From a virus, in the IMG/VR virus record IMGVR_UViG_3300050821_005524, positions 1 through 64,000 of that record: 64,000 bases of DNA. One strand, given 5' to 3'. The notes beneath the pieces are model-generated. The model was not told the DNA's origin. It made no database searches and was given only the letters and a program-made list of their open reading frames with translations. Of this stretch, positions 1 to 6,965 are shown piece by piece. Numbering within the stretch: the stretch's first letter is position 1; every line of letters begins with the position of its first letter. Position numbers and translations under genes: made by a program.

Positions 1-2
1 CC

Positions 3-560
3 GGTGGTCCAGGTGGCCCTGGCGCTCCCGGCGGTGCTACGGGTGCTACGGGTGCTACGGGTGCTACGGGTGCTACTGGGCCCACGGGTGCCACCGGGAT
101 TACCGGGCCTACGGGTCCAGGATTATTCACTGGACCGACAGGTCCTACCGGTCCTACCGGGCCGACGGGTCCTACCGGGCCGACGGGTCCTACCGGGCCG
201 ACGGGTCCTAGAGGCCCCGCTGGCTTGGGAGGTCCCGGTGGCCCTGGTGGCCCTGGTGGCCCTGGTGGCCCTGGTGGCCCTGGTGGCCCTGGTGGCCCTG
301 GTGGCCCAGGCGGTTCCAGTGGCGCAACTGGTGCAACCGGTGCCACGGGCGCTGTTGGGGCTACAGGCCCTACAGGTTCTACAGGAGCCACCGGTGCCAC
401 TGGGCCGGGGTTGACTGGTACTATATTGCCACACCCCAACCGTCGTGTTCACGCCGTGTTCTTGCCGGATAGAGCCGGTTCGCAGATTAGCCATCCCCCG
501 TACGCGACTGGTCCAACCGGGACTTCGCAGAGCGGCTGGTACTATTGGCTGTTTGGGTAG
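3..560 (+). CDS. Collagen-like fibre protein (5' end outside window)
   Basis: The frame is open from the window edge, so the N-terminus is missing. About 135 residues are uninterrupted Gly-X-Y triplets: GAT runs, then GPT runs, then a pure GGP run, then GAT/GPT again. A non-repetitive tail of roughly 50 residues follows and ends in WYYWLFG. Such repeats form a trimeric triple helix, and in phages they occur in surface fibres. Threonine often fills the third triplet position, as in O-glycosylated bacterial collagens. Related Gly-X-Thr genes lie at 10061-11966 and 22825-24828. A virion surface role is inferred. Confidence 0.85.
   Translation, partial: GGPGGPGAPGGATGATGATGATGATGPTGATGITGPTGPGLFTGPTGPTGPTGPTGPTGPTGPTGPTGPRGPAGLGGPGGPGGPGGPGGPGGPGGPGGPGGPGGSSGATGATGATGAVGATGPTGSTGATGATGPGLTGTILPHPNRRVHAVFLPDRAGSQISHPPYATGPTGTSQSGWYYWLFG
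33..308 (+). repeat. Three perfect short tandem repeat blocks in the collagen-like gene
   Basis: There are four perfect copies of GGTGCTACG plus one variant (33-77), three perfect 18-bp copies (153-206), and seven perfect copies of GGTGGCCCT plus one variant (237-308). All units are multiples of three, so copy-number change would lengthen or shorten the triple helix without a frameshift. Near-identity at the DNA level, not only in protein, points to recent slippage or expansion. Confidence 0.95.
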
Positions 561-565
561 CGCGG

Positions 566-594
566 TTGACCTTGTATTTCGCCTGTGGTAGCCT
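566..594 (+). promoter_or_regulatory. Candidate sigma-70-type promoter
   Basis: TTGACC (566-571), a 17-base spacer and TAGCCT (589-594) lie in the 58-base gap before the gene at 619. The -35 box is good and the -10 box is weak. The same -35 hexamer and spacing recur in the stronger promoter at 2423-2451. Confidence 0.35.
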
Positions 595-618
595 TTTTAC
601 GGAAGTTGGAGAAACAGA

Positions 619-945
619 GTGGACTTTTTTAAACCAACGGCGCTCCAGCTCCTTGAAACCATTGACCAAAGGACTGCACAGATGGCGTTAGACCTTTCTA
701 AGCTTACCGCTTCGGAGACCAAGCTTGTTTCGGACGTTGATACCCTTCTAGCCGCTGCCGCGGCCACCCAGAAAGCCCTCGACGATTTGAGGGCGCAGAC
801 GAACGACCCCGCGGTCCAGGCCGCGCTTGACGCGATCGCGGCCACCCTCGATGCCGAGGCTGCTAAGGTGGAAGCTGCCGACAGCGCCGCCCCAACAGGC
901 ACGACCGGCCCGGTCTCTGCTCCGACTGGCGCTACCGGCCCCTGA
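619..945 (+). CDS. Coiled-coil protein with short collagen-like tail
   Basis: 108 residues, starting at GTG 619 behind a purine-rich ribosome site (ggaagttggaga). Residues 1-85 are strongly helical and Ala/Asp/Leu rich, with heptad-like spacing (LQLLETIDQRTAQMALDLSK) typical of a trimeric or dimeric coiled coil. The end, about residues 90-108, is a short GTTGP/GATGP collagen-type tail. A coiled-coil trimerisation segment next to Gly-X-Y triplets suits a fibre or fibre-cap protein. Position just after a collagen gene supports a virion role. No named family recognised. Confidence 0.75.
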   Translation: MDFFKPTALQLLETIDQRTAQMALDLSKLTASETKLVSDVDTLLAAAAATQKALDDLRAQTNDPAVQAALDAIAATLDAEAAKVEAADSAAPTGTTGPVSAPTGATGP

Positions 946-947
946 CC

Positions 948-1214
948 ATGGCGCGAAAGAAGAAGCCAAAACTTCTTCTGGTTACCTGGCTGGACGCTTG
1001 TTCCATGGACGGTGGGGGGTGGAACACCCGCGAGGATGTTCGTGGCCTCAGTGGGGTAATGGTAAACTCGGTAGGATGGATGGTTAAGGAGCGGAAGCGC
1101 ACTATACTTCTGGTGGCCTCCGCTCATGCGAGTGGTTACAGCGGGGATGTGTGTATCCCGAAGGGGTGCATCATATCCAAACTGGTGCTCACCCCCACGA
1201 GGAGATCCCCATGA
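948..1214 (+). CDS. Small conserved phage protein, function unknown
   Basis: 88 residues, starting at ATG 948 two bases after the previous stop. The N-terminus is lysine rich (MARKKKPKLLLVTWLDACS). It contains a W-N-T-R-E-D segment and ends around an IPKGCI motif. I recall similar small, beta-rich phage proteins with a VxWxD beginning and a conserved IPK near the end, but none with a proven role. Its stop overlaps the next start (ATGA at 1211-1214), so the two are translationally coupled. Confidence 0.7.
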   Translation: MARKKKPKLLLVTWLDACSMDGGGWNTREDVRGLSGVMVNSVGWMVKERKRTILLVASAHASGYSGDVCIPKGCIISKLVLTPTRRSP

Positions 1215-1600
1215 CTAAACGCAGCATTACACTGCTGTTCCTGTTTACCTTGGCTACCTGCCACTATTCCTACGCTCGGGATGACGGGCAGTGGACCGCA
1301 AACCCTGATCCTGTAATACACCAGTGGTTTCAGGACGTTAAGCAGCCGGGTACTGGTGCCCAGGTTTCCTGCTGTGCCGAGACCGATGCGTTCGAGGCTG
1401 ATCAGTTGGCCGGGGACAACCCTGATGGCGGCTTCAAGGCTGTGATTACTAACGGCCGCGGGATCTTTCCCGATGGCTCCGTGTTCGACGTCCCTCGCAG
1501 CAAGATCCAAACCCAGTATGGCAACCCCACTGGGCACATAGTAATCTTCCTTAATTCTTCCGGCCATGTGCTGTGCTACGTTCCTTTAGATCTGATATAG
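1211..1600 (+). CDS. Exported cysteine protein of Rhizobiales-type family
   Basis: I start it at ATG 1211, behind GAGGAG at 1199-1204, which gives an in-frame signal peptide (MTKRSITLLFLFTLATCHYS, cleavage after YA). The mature part has a QWF segment, an adjacent cysteine pair in SCCAETDAF, then GNPTGHIVIFL and a closing CYVP. This pattern matches a secreted hypothetical protein I know from Bradyrhizobium, Methylobacterium and relatives. The Cys residues could form disulfides in the periplasm. In a phage it looks like an acquired envelope cargo gene; activity unknown. It is the main clue to the host group. Confidence 0.8.
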   Translation: MTKRSITLLFLFTLATCHYSYARDDGQWTANPDPVIHQWFQDVKQPGTGAQVSCCAETDAFEADQLAGDNPDGGFKAVITNGRGIFPDGSVFDVPRSKIQTQYGNPTGHIVIFLNSSGHVLCYVPLDLI

Positions 1601-1609
1601 GGTTAAGGT

Positions 1610-1918
1610 ATGCGTGGCCTACTCGCGGGTGTTGTTTTTGTGTCTATTGCGTACACCCCGGTGGGGGCTCAAGAGAGACTGTCTTCGTTTTGGTACGCGG
1701 TTGCGGACATAGCCTTTTCCCCCGATGAAGTTGGAATAGTGGCTTTTGACCGGGCGTTTTCTGATGATGCTGCGTGCAAAGATTGGCTTAAATCGGAAGA
1801 ATTTAGCAAAAATCTAACCGATTTAATGGCCTATACTCTGAGGGGGTATTCAAAGGGCAGGTTAGCCGGTGTTCGGTGTGTGCGGCCTTCATCCCCGAAC
1901 GTGGGGGTGATTAGATAG
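1610..1918 (+). CDS. Small exported protein, paralogue of the next gene
   Basis: 102 residues with an N-terminal signal peptide (MRGLLAGVVFVSIAYTPVGA, cleavage before QE). The mature domain has a xCxxWLxSEEF segment followed by an arginine/glycine stretch and a second cysteine (GVRCV). The same layout, two cysteines about 40 residues apart around a helical segment, occurs in the neighbour at 1927-2250, so they look like a tandem duplication. Role unknown; a periplasmic or envelope function is inferred. Confidence 0.7.
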   Translation: MRGLLAGVVFVSIAYTPVGAQERLSSFWYAVADIAFSPDEVGIVAFDRAFSDDAACKDWLKSEEFSKNLTDLMAYTLRGYSKGRLAGVRCVRPSSPNVGVIR

Positions 1919-1926
1919 GGGTTGAC

Positions 1927-2250
1927 ATGTGGAAGTTCATAGCAGGGTATGTGCTTGGTATTGTTGTAGTTCTTGGTGTCGTGTACGTTATGGATGGACC
2001 CGTTAAAGCCCATGCGGGGCCGACCGAGACCTGGTATGCGATCACCGTAGTAGCCACTGCGGCGCAACATGGGTATCTGGTAGCGGATGTGTCTTTTGCC
2101 ACGAAGGCCGAGTGCGACGCCTGGACGGATTCCCAGGCATACTATGATGCCCTTGCCGCCGCTATGACGGACCTCGTCAAGACATACCCCGGACTGAAGA
2201 TTCTCAGCGCGGAATGTGTGCTTGAGGAGCTGGACGGCGAACCGGCCTAG
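1927..2250 (+). CDS. Small exported or membrane-anchored protein, paralogue of the previous gene
   Basis: 107 residues. Residues 4-23 are a hydrophobic segment (IAGYVLGIVVVLGVVYVMDG) acting as a signal peptide or anchor. The rest matches the previous protein in layout: ATKAECDAWTDSQAY resembles DDAACKDWLKSEEF, and ILSAECVLEE resembles LAGVRCVRPS. The pair plus the exported protein at 1211 form a three-gene envelope-directed set. The set ends at a strong terminator just downstream. Confidence 0.7.
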   Translation: MWKFIAGYVLGIVVVLGVVYVMDGPVKAHAGPTETWYAITVVATAAQHGYLVADVSFATKAECDAWTDSQAYYDALAAAMTDLVKTYPGLKILSAECVLEELDGEPA

Positions 2251-2266
2251 TGCCGGGGGGGGCGGG

Positions 2267-2330
2267 TGCCACCCCTGCCGCGATGCATATTGTTTGGTCA
2301 GGGGTGGCATAATTTCTTTTTAATCCTTTT
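2267..2330 (+). terminator. Rho-independent terminator
   Basis: An 11-bp perfect inverted repeat (2267-2277 with 2299-2309; arm TGCCACCCCTG) is followed by a T-rich run (2310-2330). It closes the exported-protein operon and isolates the regulator gene downstream. Confidence 0.85.
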
Positions 2331-2422
2331 ACTTCAGCCTGTTGCCGCCGACTGCAGGTGGGCCGCTGGTCAACCAGACCGCTACATGGGGAGCGGGTGG
2401 GCCCGTGTCCTGCGGTCGGCAC

Positions 2423-2463
2423 TTGACCCCCTGTTAATATTCCAGTAATACTACAGTAATACT
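2423..2463 (+). promoter_or_regulatory. Strong promoter with repeated CAGTAATACT operator-like sites
   Basis: TTGACC (2423-2428), a 17-base spacer and TAATAC (2446-2451) form a near-consensus sigma-70 promoter for the regulator gene at 2491. CAGTAATACT occurs twice (2443-2452 and 2454-2463), the first copy covering the -10 box. CCAGTA and TACTGG at the outer ends also form an inverted pair. A repressor, possibly the downstream protein itself, could bind here. Confidence 0.7.
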
Positions 2464-2490
2464 GGTGAAGGCTCACCAGGAGCCGGACCC

Positions 2491-3138
2491 ATGTCTGTAG
2501 TAACCTATGATATTGCCATCCCCGTTATAATTACTCGTGCCGCCAATGAGGGTATACCTACCGCTGCTATTGCGCGAATAGTACAGCGGGACTTCGATGC
2601 TGTGTGCGAGACCTTGACCAGTGCTTTGGCGTCCGGGAATATTGGCTCCATGCCGCGGGCCGACTGGCCTCCCGCCGCGAAGTGGTCCGAGCGCCTCCCC
2701 ACCGTGCCGCGATCGGCTAATTCCGAGGATGTGGAATTTCAGTGCCGCAAGGCGTTCAAGTTGACAAATCTAGAGGCTGGCTTCATGATGGTTTTGCTCC
2801 GTTGCGAGTGTGCCGATAAGGAGCGGCTACACAATGTGATCGAGCAGCAGCGGCTTTCCCGGGCCAACCAACCCGATAAGATGGAGCTTACCGACCCCAA
2901 GATGGTCGATGTCATGATCTGCAAGCTGCGTAAGAAGCTTAAAATGGTGGACCCCAGTTTTCTCGTCAGCACTAGCTGGGGTAAGGGCTATTATATCGAG
3001 CCGGCCGTGAAACAGAAGATTTTCGCGCTTATTGGGGGCCCTTATGGAACAGGTGATATCGGTGGCGCCAACGGTGCGGTCAGCGGGCACGGACCCGAAG
3101 CTAAACGAGTTGATTATCCTTGCGACGTTGAACCATGA
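2491..3138 (+). CDS. OmpR/PhoB-type winged-helix transcriptional regulator
   Basis: 215 residues from ATG 2491. Residues 15-50 (IPTAAIARIVQRDFDAVCET) resemble a small helix-turn-helix. Residues 90-170 match the C-terminal winged helix of response regulators: LTNLEAGFMMVLL, then VMICKLRKKLKMVDP as recognition helix and SWGKGYYIEP as the wing. There is no receiver domain, so it is a stand-alone DNA binder. It lies alone behind a strong promoter with repeats over the -10, which suggests autoregulation or control of late transcription. The last 40 residues look unstructured and overlap the next gene. Confidence 0.8.
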   Translation: MSVVTYDIAIPVIITRAANEGIPTAAIARIVQRDFDAVCETLTSALASGNIGSMPRADWPPAAKWSERLPTVPRSANSEDVEFQCRKAFKLTNLEAGFMMVLLRCECADKERLHNVIEQQRLSRANQPDKMELTDPKMVDVMICKLRKKLKMVDPSFLVSTSWGKGYYIEPAVKQKIFALIGGPYGTGDIGGANGAVSGHGPEAKRVDYPCDVEP

Positions 3139-3457
3139 GGAAGTACCTCTAACGCACGACGGGTACCGGTCCATATGTGCGCTGCTGCAGCTGGCGTGTT
3201 ATGACCGGAAGGTGGAGCGAGAGTTTATTGCAGAGGTTATAGACACGGTAACAACGGTCCACCATTGCTTGGGGATGATCGAACTTGGCGTATCTTTTGT
3301 ATACCTTTTGTCCCAAGTAGATTCGGAACGGAAACCTTTTGTTATTTCGGAAGTTCTACAATTATGGAGTGCAGAATTGGCGCGCTTGCGCAAGCAATTG
3401 GCTGGATATATGGAACTGCTGGTTGAGTGCCCGGGCGCGGCCGACAGGATTTCTTAG
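3044..3457 (+). CDS. Hypothetical helical protein
   Basis: About 137 residues. I prefer ATG 3044, with TTGGGGG six bases upstream, over TTG 3032; both overlap the end of the regulator gene by about 100 bases. The protein is mostly helical and acidic, with a leucine-rich stretch (ICALLQLACYDRKVEREF) and a basic amphipathic segment near the end (ELARLRKQLAGYMELL). No family recognised. The overlap with both neighbours implies translational coupling in a regulator/membrane-protein operon. Confidence 0.55.
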   Translation: MEQVISVAPTVRSAGTDPKLNELIILATLNHEEVPLTHDGYRSICALLQLACYDRKVEREFIAEVIDTVTTVHHCLGMIELGVSFVYLLSQVDSERKPFVISEVLQLWSAELARLRKQLAGYMELLVECPGAADRIS

Positions 3458-3894
3458 TGTTTACCTGCACATACTCGGTTACCGGGGCTCGTGCCGCGAT
3501 GGCGGAGATGGATGAACAGTTTAGTTTTGTGCAATGGATAGGACACTCCGTGTCCATTGCCACTATCGGTGGTTTTTTCGCTGGCTTCCTGCCGGCCATT
3601 GCGATTCTCCTCCCTATAATTTATTACGCCATTATGGTGTACGAGAGTAAGACCGTTCGGGATTTTATACGGGCCCGCCGCTTGCGGAAGCTGGTGCATT
3701 TACGTGCTCAGGCGGTGGCGCTGGAACTGGCGATCCGTAACCAGAACTACAACCTACAGGGCCTCGACGAGGCAAACCAGGTTCACCTTGCAGCCGCTGG
3801 CAAGGCGGCCGACCTGACCCATGACGCGGTGGTGGTTGAGCAGAAGGCCGAGGTTCAGAAGATTGCCGAGGCGGACCTTAAGAGCCAGGGCTAG
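3457..3894 (+). CDS. Membrane protein with cytoplasmic helical tail (holin-like)
   Basis: GTG 3457 overlaps the previous stop (TAGTG) with AGGA seven bases upstream; ATG 3499 is the alternative start. A hydrophobic stretch (SIATIGGFFAGFLPAIAILL, continuing to PIIYYAIMVYESKTV) is long enough for one bent or two short membrane helices. A basic arginine cluster and an Ala/Glu-rich coiled-coil tail follow. Size and topology fit small phage holin-like proteins, but better lysis candidates sit at 26884-27539. Its 3' end overlaps the opposing gene by 17 bases. Confidence 0.6.
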   Translation: MFTCTYSVTGARAAMAEMDEQFSFVQWIGHSVSIATIGGFFAGFLPAIAILLPIIYYAIMVYESKTVRDFIRARRLRKLVHLRAQAVALELAIRNQNYNLQGLDEANQVHLAAAGKAADLTHDAVVVEQKAEVQKIAEADLKSQG

Positions 3895-4084
3895 GGGGGT
3901 CTGGTAGCGGCCGCCAGTGAGTTAGTTCGCCGCCTGTATCGAAATCACCCCCTGGGTATTCTTGCCAGTTGTGCGCGTCGGGGTTGTACCATGCCGTGCG
4001 CACCTTTCCCAGCCAAAAAGCTAAGAATACGGTACAGTCTTTTGGTGCGGTTTCAATAGGTTGCCATTTGTCTATCATGTCCAC
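3878..4084 (-). CDS. DUF551-like protein
   Basis: 68 residues from ATG 4084, overlapping the terminase end by 10 bases. It has the signature layout of DUF551-type phage proteins: WQPIETAPKDCTVFLAFW at the start, a short aromatic middle (WYNPDAHNWQEY) and a closing HWRPLPDPP. These small proteins are common in phages and prophages, and no function is established. It is last in the terminase operon. Confidence 0.75.
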   Translation of the reverse strand: MDMIDKWQPIETAPKDCTVFLAFWLGKVRTAWYNPDAHNWQEYPGGDFDTGGELTHWRPLPDPPSPGS

Positions 4085-5562
4085 CCCATGGCGTTTATCC
4101 TAGGTCTTGGGTTCGTTCGTTGCGGCACCATGCGTGACATGATGTACGGCATCATGCCGCCGTGCGTGACTAGGCAGGCGTACTGCAGGTCGTCGGCGAC
4201 GTGCGAGAATGCCACCCTGCTGCCCATGAGATCGGCGCCATAGTCCTTATCCGGGGTGGCTTTCATTATTCCGCCTTGTTTAGTTTTTGCAAATCTATAG
4301 CCGCCAGACATCGCACGGCATAACCAAGGGCATCCCGCGCGGTTAATAAGTAGTGTTGGGCCTCCGTTAGTTTGTCTGGCGAGCAACGCCTCCACCGCTC
4401 GTATGCGGGGCTCAATATCATTCGTCGGTGCAGGAAATGCAGATAGACCCATTCTTTTGAGAGCGTCGAAGCAACTCTCTTCGGCGATGCTGCCTTTCGC
4501 CACTCCCGAAGGGTCTCCAACGACCGCAATTTTTGCTCCGAGATACTTGTTTTGCATAAGCCGGGGTTTGAGGTTTTGGTTGACATGGAGTTCCAGCCCT
4601 ACGTTAATGCCGGGGACTTCCTCGTGGACCAGCAGGCGGCCCATGTGGTCCGGCTGGCAGATGAGGGACCAAGGGTTCCTACCAAAATCCTGGGCGACAA
4701 GCAAGGGGTACCCCGGGATGACCAGGGTGCTGTCCACCATGTGGAAGTCTGATTTGAAGGTGTTTTTAAACACCGCGGCGCCGCTAGGGTCGTCACCATA
4801 TTGGGCATGGACATACCTCTTGACGAAGTCGCTTTCGTTACCGTACATATCCACCATGCGTTCGTAGTATTTACGTCCTTGCGCAAGCCGCACGGGGTGG
4901 TTGAACGGTAGCGCCAACGTCTGGTCCGTCTGCACGAGCCAGTTCAGGTTCTCCGCAGTTGCCTCCATGCCGCCTGGCTGGTGGAATTTTTGCCAGTCGA
5001 CCGGCATGTTCTCAAGGAATGTAAACCAGGGGGACATTTCGACCGGCATGTTGGTATCGCCGATGATCCCATGCCAGCTTGGGTTTCCGTGCGGGCCTGA
5101 AGGATACCGGCCGAGGCGGCCGGATACCGGCCCCAGGATGCTGAGGTCCATTTCGACGCATTCTGACATCCACGCGCCTGTAAGCTGGGAGGATAGGAGG
5201 CGCCCCTGGTCAGCGGCGGTTTCGAGGGGGATGAATACCCACTCTGACCGCACATCGTCAAATTTTACATGGAACACGCTTTCACTGACTTTCCAGTGAC
5301 CTAGCCCATTTCCGCCTAGCCACGTTTCACAGTCGTGTAAGACGGTGTCTTTTAACTGCTTTAGCGTTTGCCGCACTACAGCGAATCGCGTGTAGCGAAA
5401 TCCGTCTTTTGCGGGGGTTTGGAGGAGGGCCCGCCGCAGAAGCTCCATGATACATGAAATGGTTTTGCCCGACCCTACGGGACCCGTTATGACCCTCCCG
5501 AAGGCTTCAGATTTCATGAATGAGGCGCAAGTCGGGGAGGCTGTGTATACTAGGTCGGACAT
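4075..5562 (-). CDS. terL: Terminase large subunit
   Basis: Packages DNA into the prohead using an N-terminal ATPase and a C-terminal RNase H-like nuclease. Walker A is GPVGSGKT at about residues 27-34. The Walker B region lies around GAWMSECVEMD (about 130). Nuclease motifs are AQDFGRNPWSL (first Asp, about 290), VVGDPSGVAKG (about 345) and HVADDLQYA (about 455). Length (495 aa) is normal. I use ATG 5562; TTG 5577 would add five residues. It sits with the small subunit and an exonuclease on the strand opposite to the portal. Confidence 0.93.
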   Translation of the reverse strand: MSDLVYTASPTCASFMKSEAFGRVITGPVGSGKTISCIMELLRRALLQTPAKDGFRYTRFAVVRQTLKQLKDTVLHDCETWLGGNGLGHWKVSESVFHVKFDDVRSEWVFIPLETAADQGRLLSSQLTGAWMSECVEMDLSILGPVSGRLGRYPSGPHGNPSWHGIIGDTNMPVEMSPWFTFLENMPVDWQKFHQPGGMEATAENLNWLVQTDQTLALPFNHPVRLAQGRKYYERMVDMYGNESDFVKRYVHAQYGDDPSGAAVFKNTFKSDFHMVDSTLVIPGYPLLVAQDFGRNPWSLICQPDHMGRLLVHEEVPGINVGLELHVNQNLKPRLMQNKYLGAKIAVVGDPSGVAKGSIAEESCFDALKRMGLSAFPAPTNDIEPRIRAVEALLARQTNGGPTLLINRAGCPWLCRAMSGGYRFAKTKQGGIMKATPDKDYGADLMGSRVAFSHVADDLQYACLVTHGGMMPYIMSRMVPQRTNPRPRINAMGWT

Positions 5563-5631
5563 CGAACACCGGGGCAAGGGGGCTTGTGCCGCACCTTAAC
5601 CCGATGGTAGGTTATATAAGGTTAACGCCGT

Positions 5632-6384
5632 TTACCTTGCGGGCGTTCTGGGGATTATGTTTCCCTTGTGCCAGTTTCCGCAGTCTTGACACTGAAAGCG
5701 GGTGTATTTGCGCGCTGACGAGACAATAACCCCGCGCTTCTGCACACGAGCAGAACGACACACGGGACAGCCAGCCCGATCACCATAGAGCCCAAGATTA
5801 GGATGGGTAGCCATATAAGGTCGGAGGTGTTCATATACTCTTTCCAGCAGTAGCACATCGCGGCGGTTGTACCGCTTCATTAGGTTCCAGGCTTTATGTT
5901 CCCCCGCCATGGTGCGGCGCCAGAGGTCGAAGCCGGTGTTGGGGAGCTTTTTGCCAACTTTGAGGTAGACCCCCAGGTCGTTCAGCCGGTTGCTTTCGAA
6001 CGAGAAGTATTTTCGTGCGGCTTTGCAGGTGTCGATGGATTTCCACGGAGCCGGCGGCTTCATGCCGTATCGAATGAACCGCGCGTTGGCTTTTCGTATG
6101 TCAAACTTGTCGCCGTTGTGGGATATGAGAATGTCGGCTTCGTCGAATAACTTGTGGAGGTCTTTGATTAGGAAGAAGTCGTTCTCAAGGTTCGATTTAT
6201 AGAGCGGGTAGTCAATAAGGGCCTTGGTGTAGATCTTCTTTTCACCTAACCACTTGTATGAGAATGAAAGCATGTACCACGGTGACTGCACTGCTATGAT
6301 GTCGGTTTCCCACAGTTTGCCCCAGAAGTACCCCAGTGATGGGGCGGTTTCAATGTCAAACAGTGCTATCCTGGGTGGACTCAT
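5632..6384 (-). CDS. DnaQ-like 3'-5' exonuclease with C-terminal zinc ribbon
   Basis: About 250 residues from ATG 6384 (RIALFDIETAPSLGYFW), behind a GAGG ribosome site; longer upstream starts would lie wholly within terS. The DxE of exonuclease motif I is in LFDIETA. Motif II is SHNGDKFDIRKA, and motif III sits around YNRRDVLLLERVY. A C-terminal CxxC...CxxC zinc ribbon follows (CPVCRSA ... FQCQDCG). It belongs to the RNase H-like proofreading/processing nuclease superfamily. Placement between terminase subunits is unusual and suggests a role in packaging or recombination; substrate unknown. Confidence 0.85.
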   Translation of the reverse strand: MSPPRIALFDIETAPSLGYFWGKLWETDIIAVQSPWYMLSFSYKWLGEKKIYTKALIDYPLYKSNLENDFFLIKDLHKLFDEADILISHNGDKFDIRKANARFIRYGMKPPAPWKSIDTCKAARKYFSFESNRLNDLGVYLKVGKKLPNTGFDLWRRTMAGEHKAWNLMKRYNRRDVLLLERVYEHLRPYMATHPNLGLYGDRAGCPVCRSARVQKRGVIVSSARKYTRFQCQDCGNWHKGNIIPRTPAR

Positions 6385-6877
6385 GCTGTACCTCGATTGT
6401 CTTTGTCTTCTCGAAGGCAGTGACATCGGCGCCGAGGTTAATAACGATTTTGAATTTTTCCGTTGGGGCGTTCGCTTGGGTGCTCTCACCTAGACCTGCC
6501 ATCTTTGCGAAGAGTTTCGCCAACTCGATTACGGCCGGTGTTGGGTCTTTTGCCTTGCTCAGCGATGCCCCTAGTACCGGCATGGCATCTTCTAGCGCGA
6601 TTGCACTTTCTAATGCAAGCCTTTGTTTTGTATTGCCTATGGCGTTCCATTCCGCCGTCATGGAGGCGAGGGTGCTCTGGAACGCCTCCGTGGCTGCCAG
6701 GTGATCGTACTGGGCCTGGGTGAGGCCATGGGTCTTCAGGATGAACGGTAGCTCGTACATATTGGTCGAGCAGTCCCGCACGAGCGAGGCCACACGCTGG
6801 ATTGTCCAGCCTGTTGGCATGGTGGTGGACACTGGCAGATTGGCCGGCGGGGGGGTGTATACGGGTTCATCAGACAT
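6356..6877 (-). CDS. terS: Terminase small subunit
   Basis: 173 residues. The N-terminal half has a helix-turn-helix-like region (LPFILKTHGLTQAQYDHLAA), followed by a long helical middle and the C-terminal KFKIVINLGADVTAFEK. I know that C-terminal segment from small terminases in this phage group. It recognises the packaging site and loads the large subunit. Its 3' end overlaps the exonuclease start by 29 bases. It is transcribed away from the portal gene from a shared divergent control region. Confidence 0.8.
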   Translation of the reverse strand: MSDEPVYTPPPANLPVSTTMPTGWTIQRVASLVRDCSTNMYELPFILKTHGLTQAQYDHLAATEAFQSTLASMTAEWNAIGNTKQRLALESAIALEDAMPVLGASLSKAKDPTPAVIELAKLFAKMAGLGESTQANAPTEKFKIVINLGADVTAFEKTKTIEVQHESTQDSTV

Positions 6878-6965
6878 AGGGCACCTTGCCGCCTTAGGGG
6901 TTAACGTTCTCTTATCCTAACGAGAATACCTTGCGTTTACAAGTGCATCCGAAGGGTCTCCTAAT
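6878..6965. promoter_or_regulatory. Divergent intergenic region between terS and portal
   Basis: These 88 bases must hold the promoters for the leftward terminase operon and the rightward late operon. I see only weak hexamers, for example TTAACG-N17-GAATAC rightward, and a short near-palindrome (gttctc...gagaat). A ribosome site precedes each gene (AAGG leftward, GAAGGG rightward). An activator-dependent late promoter pair is plausible. Confidence 0.4.

Noticed and set aside
4-494. Other-frame readings of the first collagen gene on both strands (Arg/Leu-rich and Thr-Arg repeats)
   Set aside because: They arise from Gly-X-Y repeat DNA read in wrong frames; only the frame beginning at base 3 gives collagen triplets and a sensible end.
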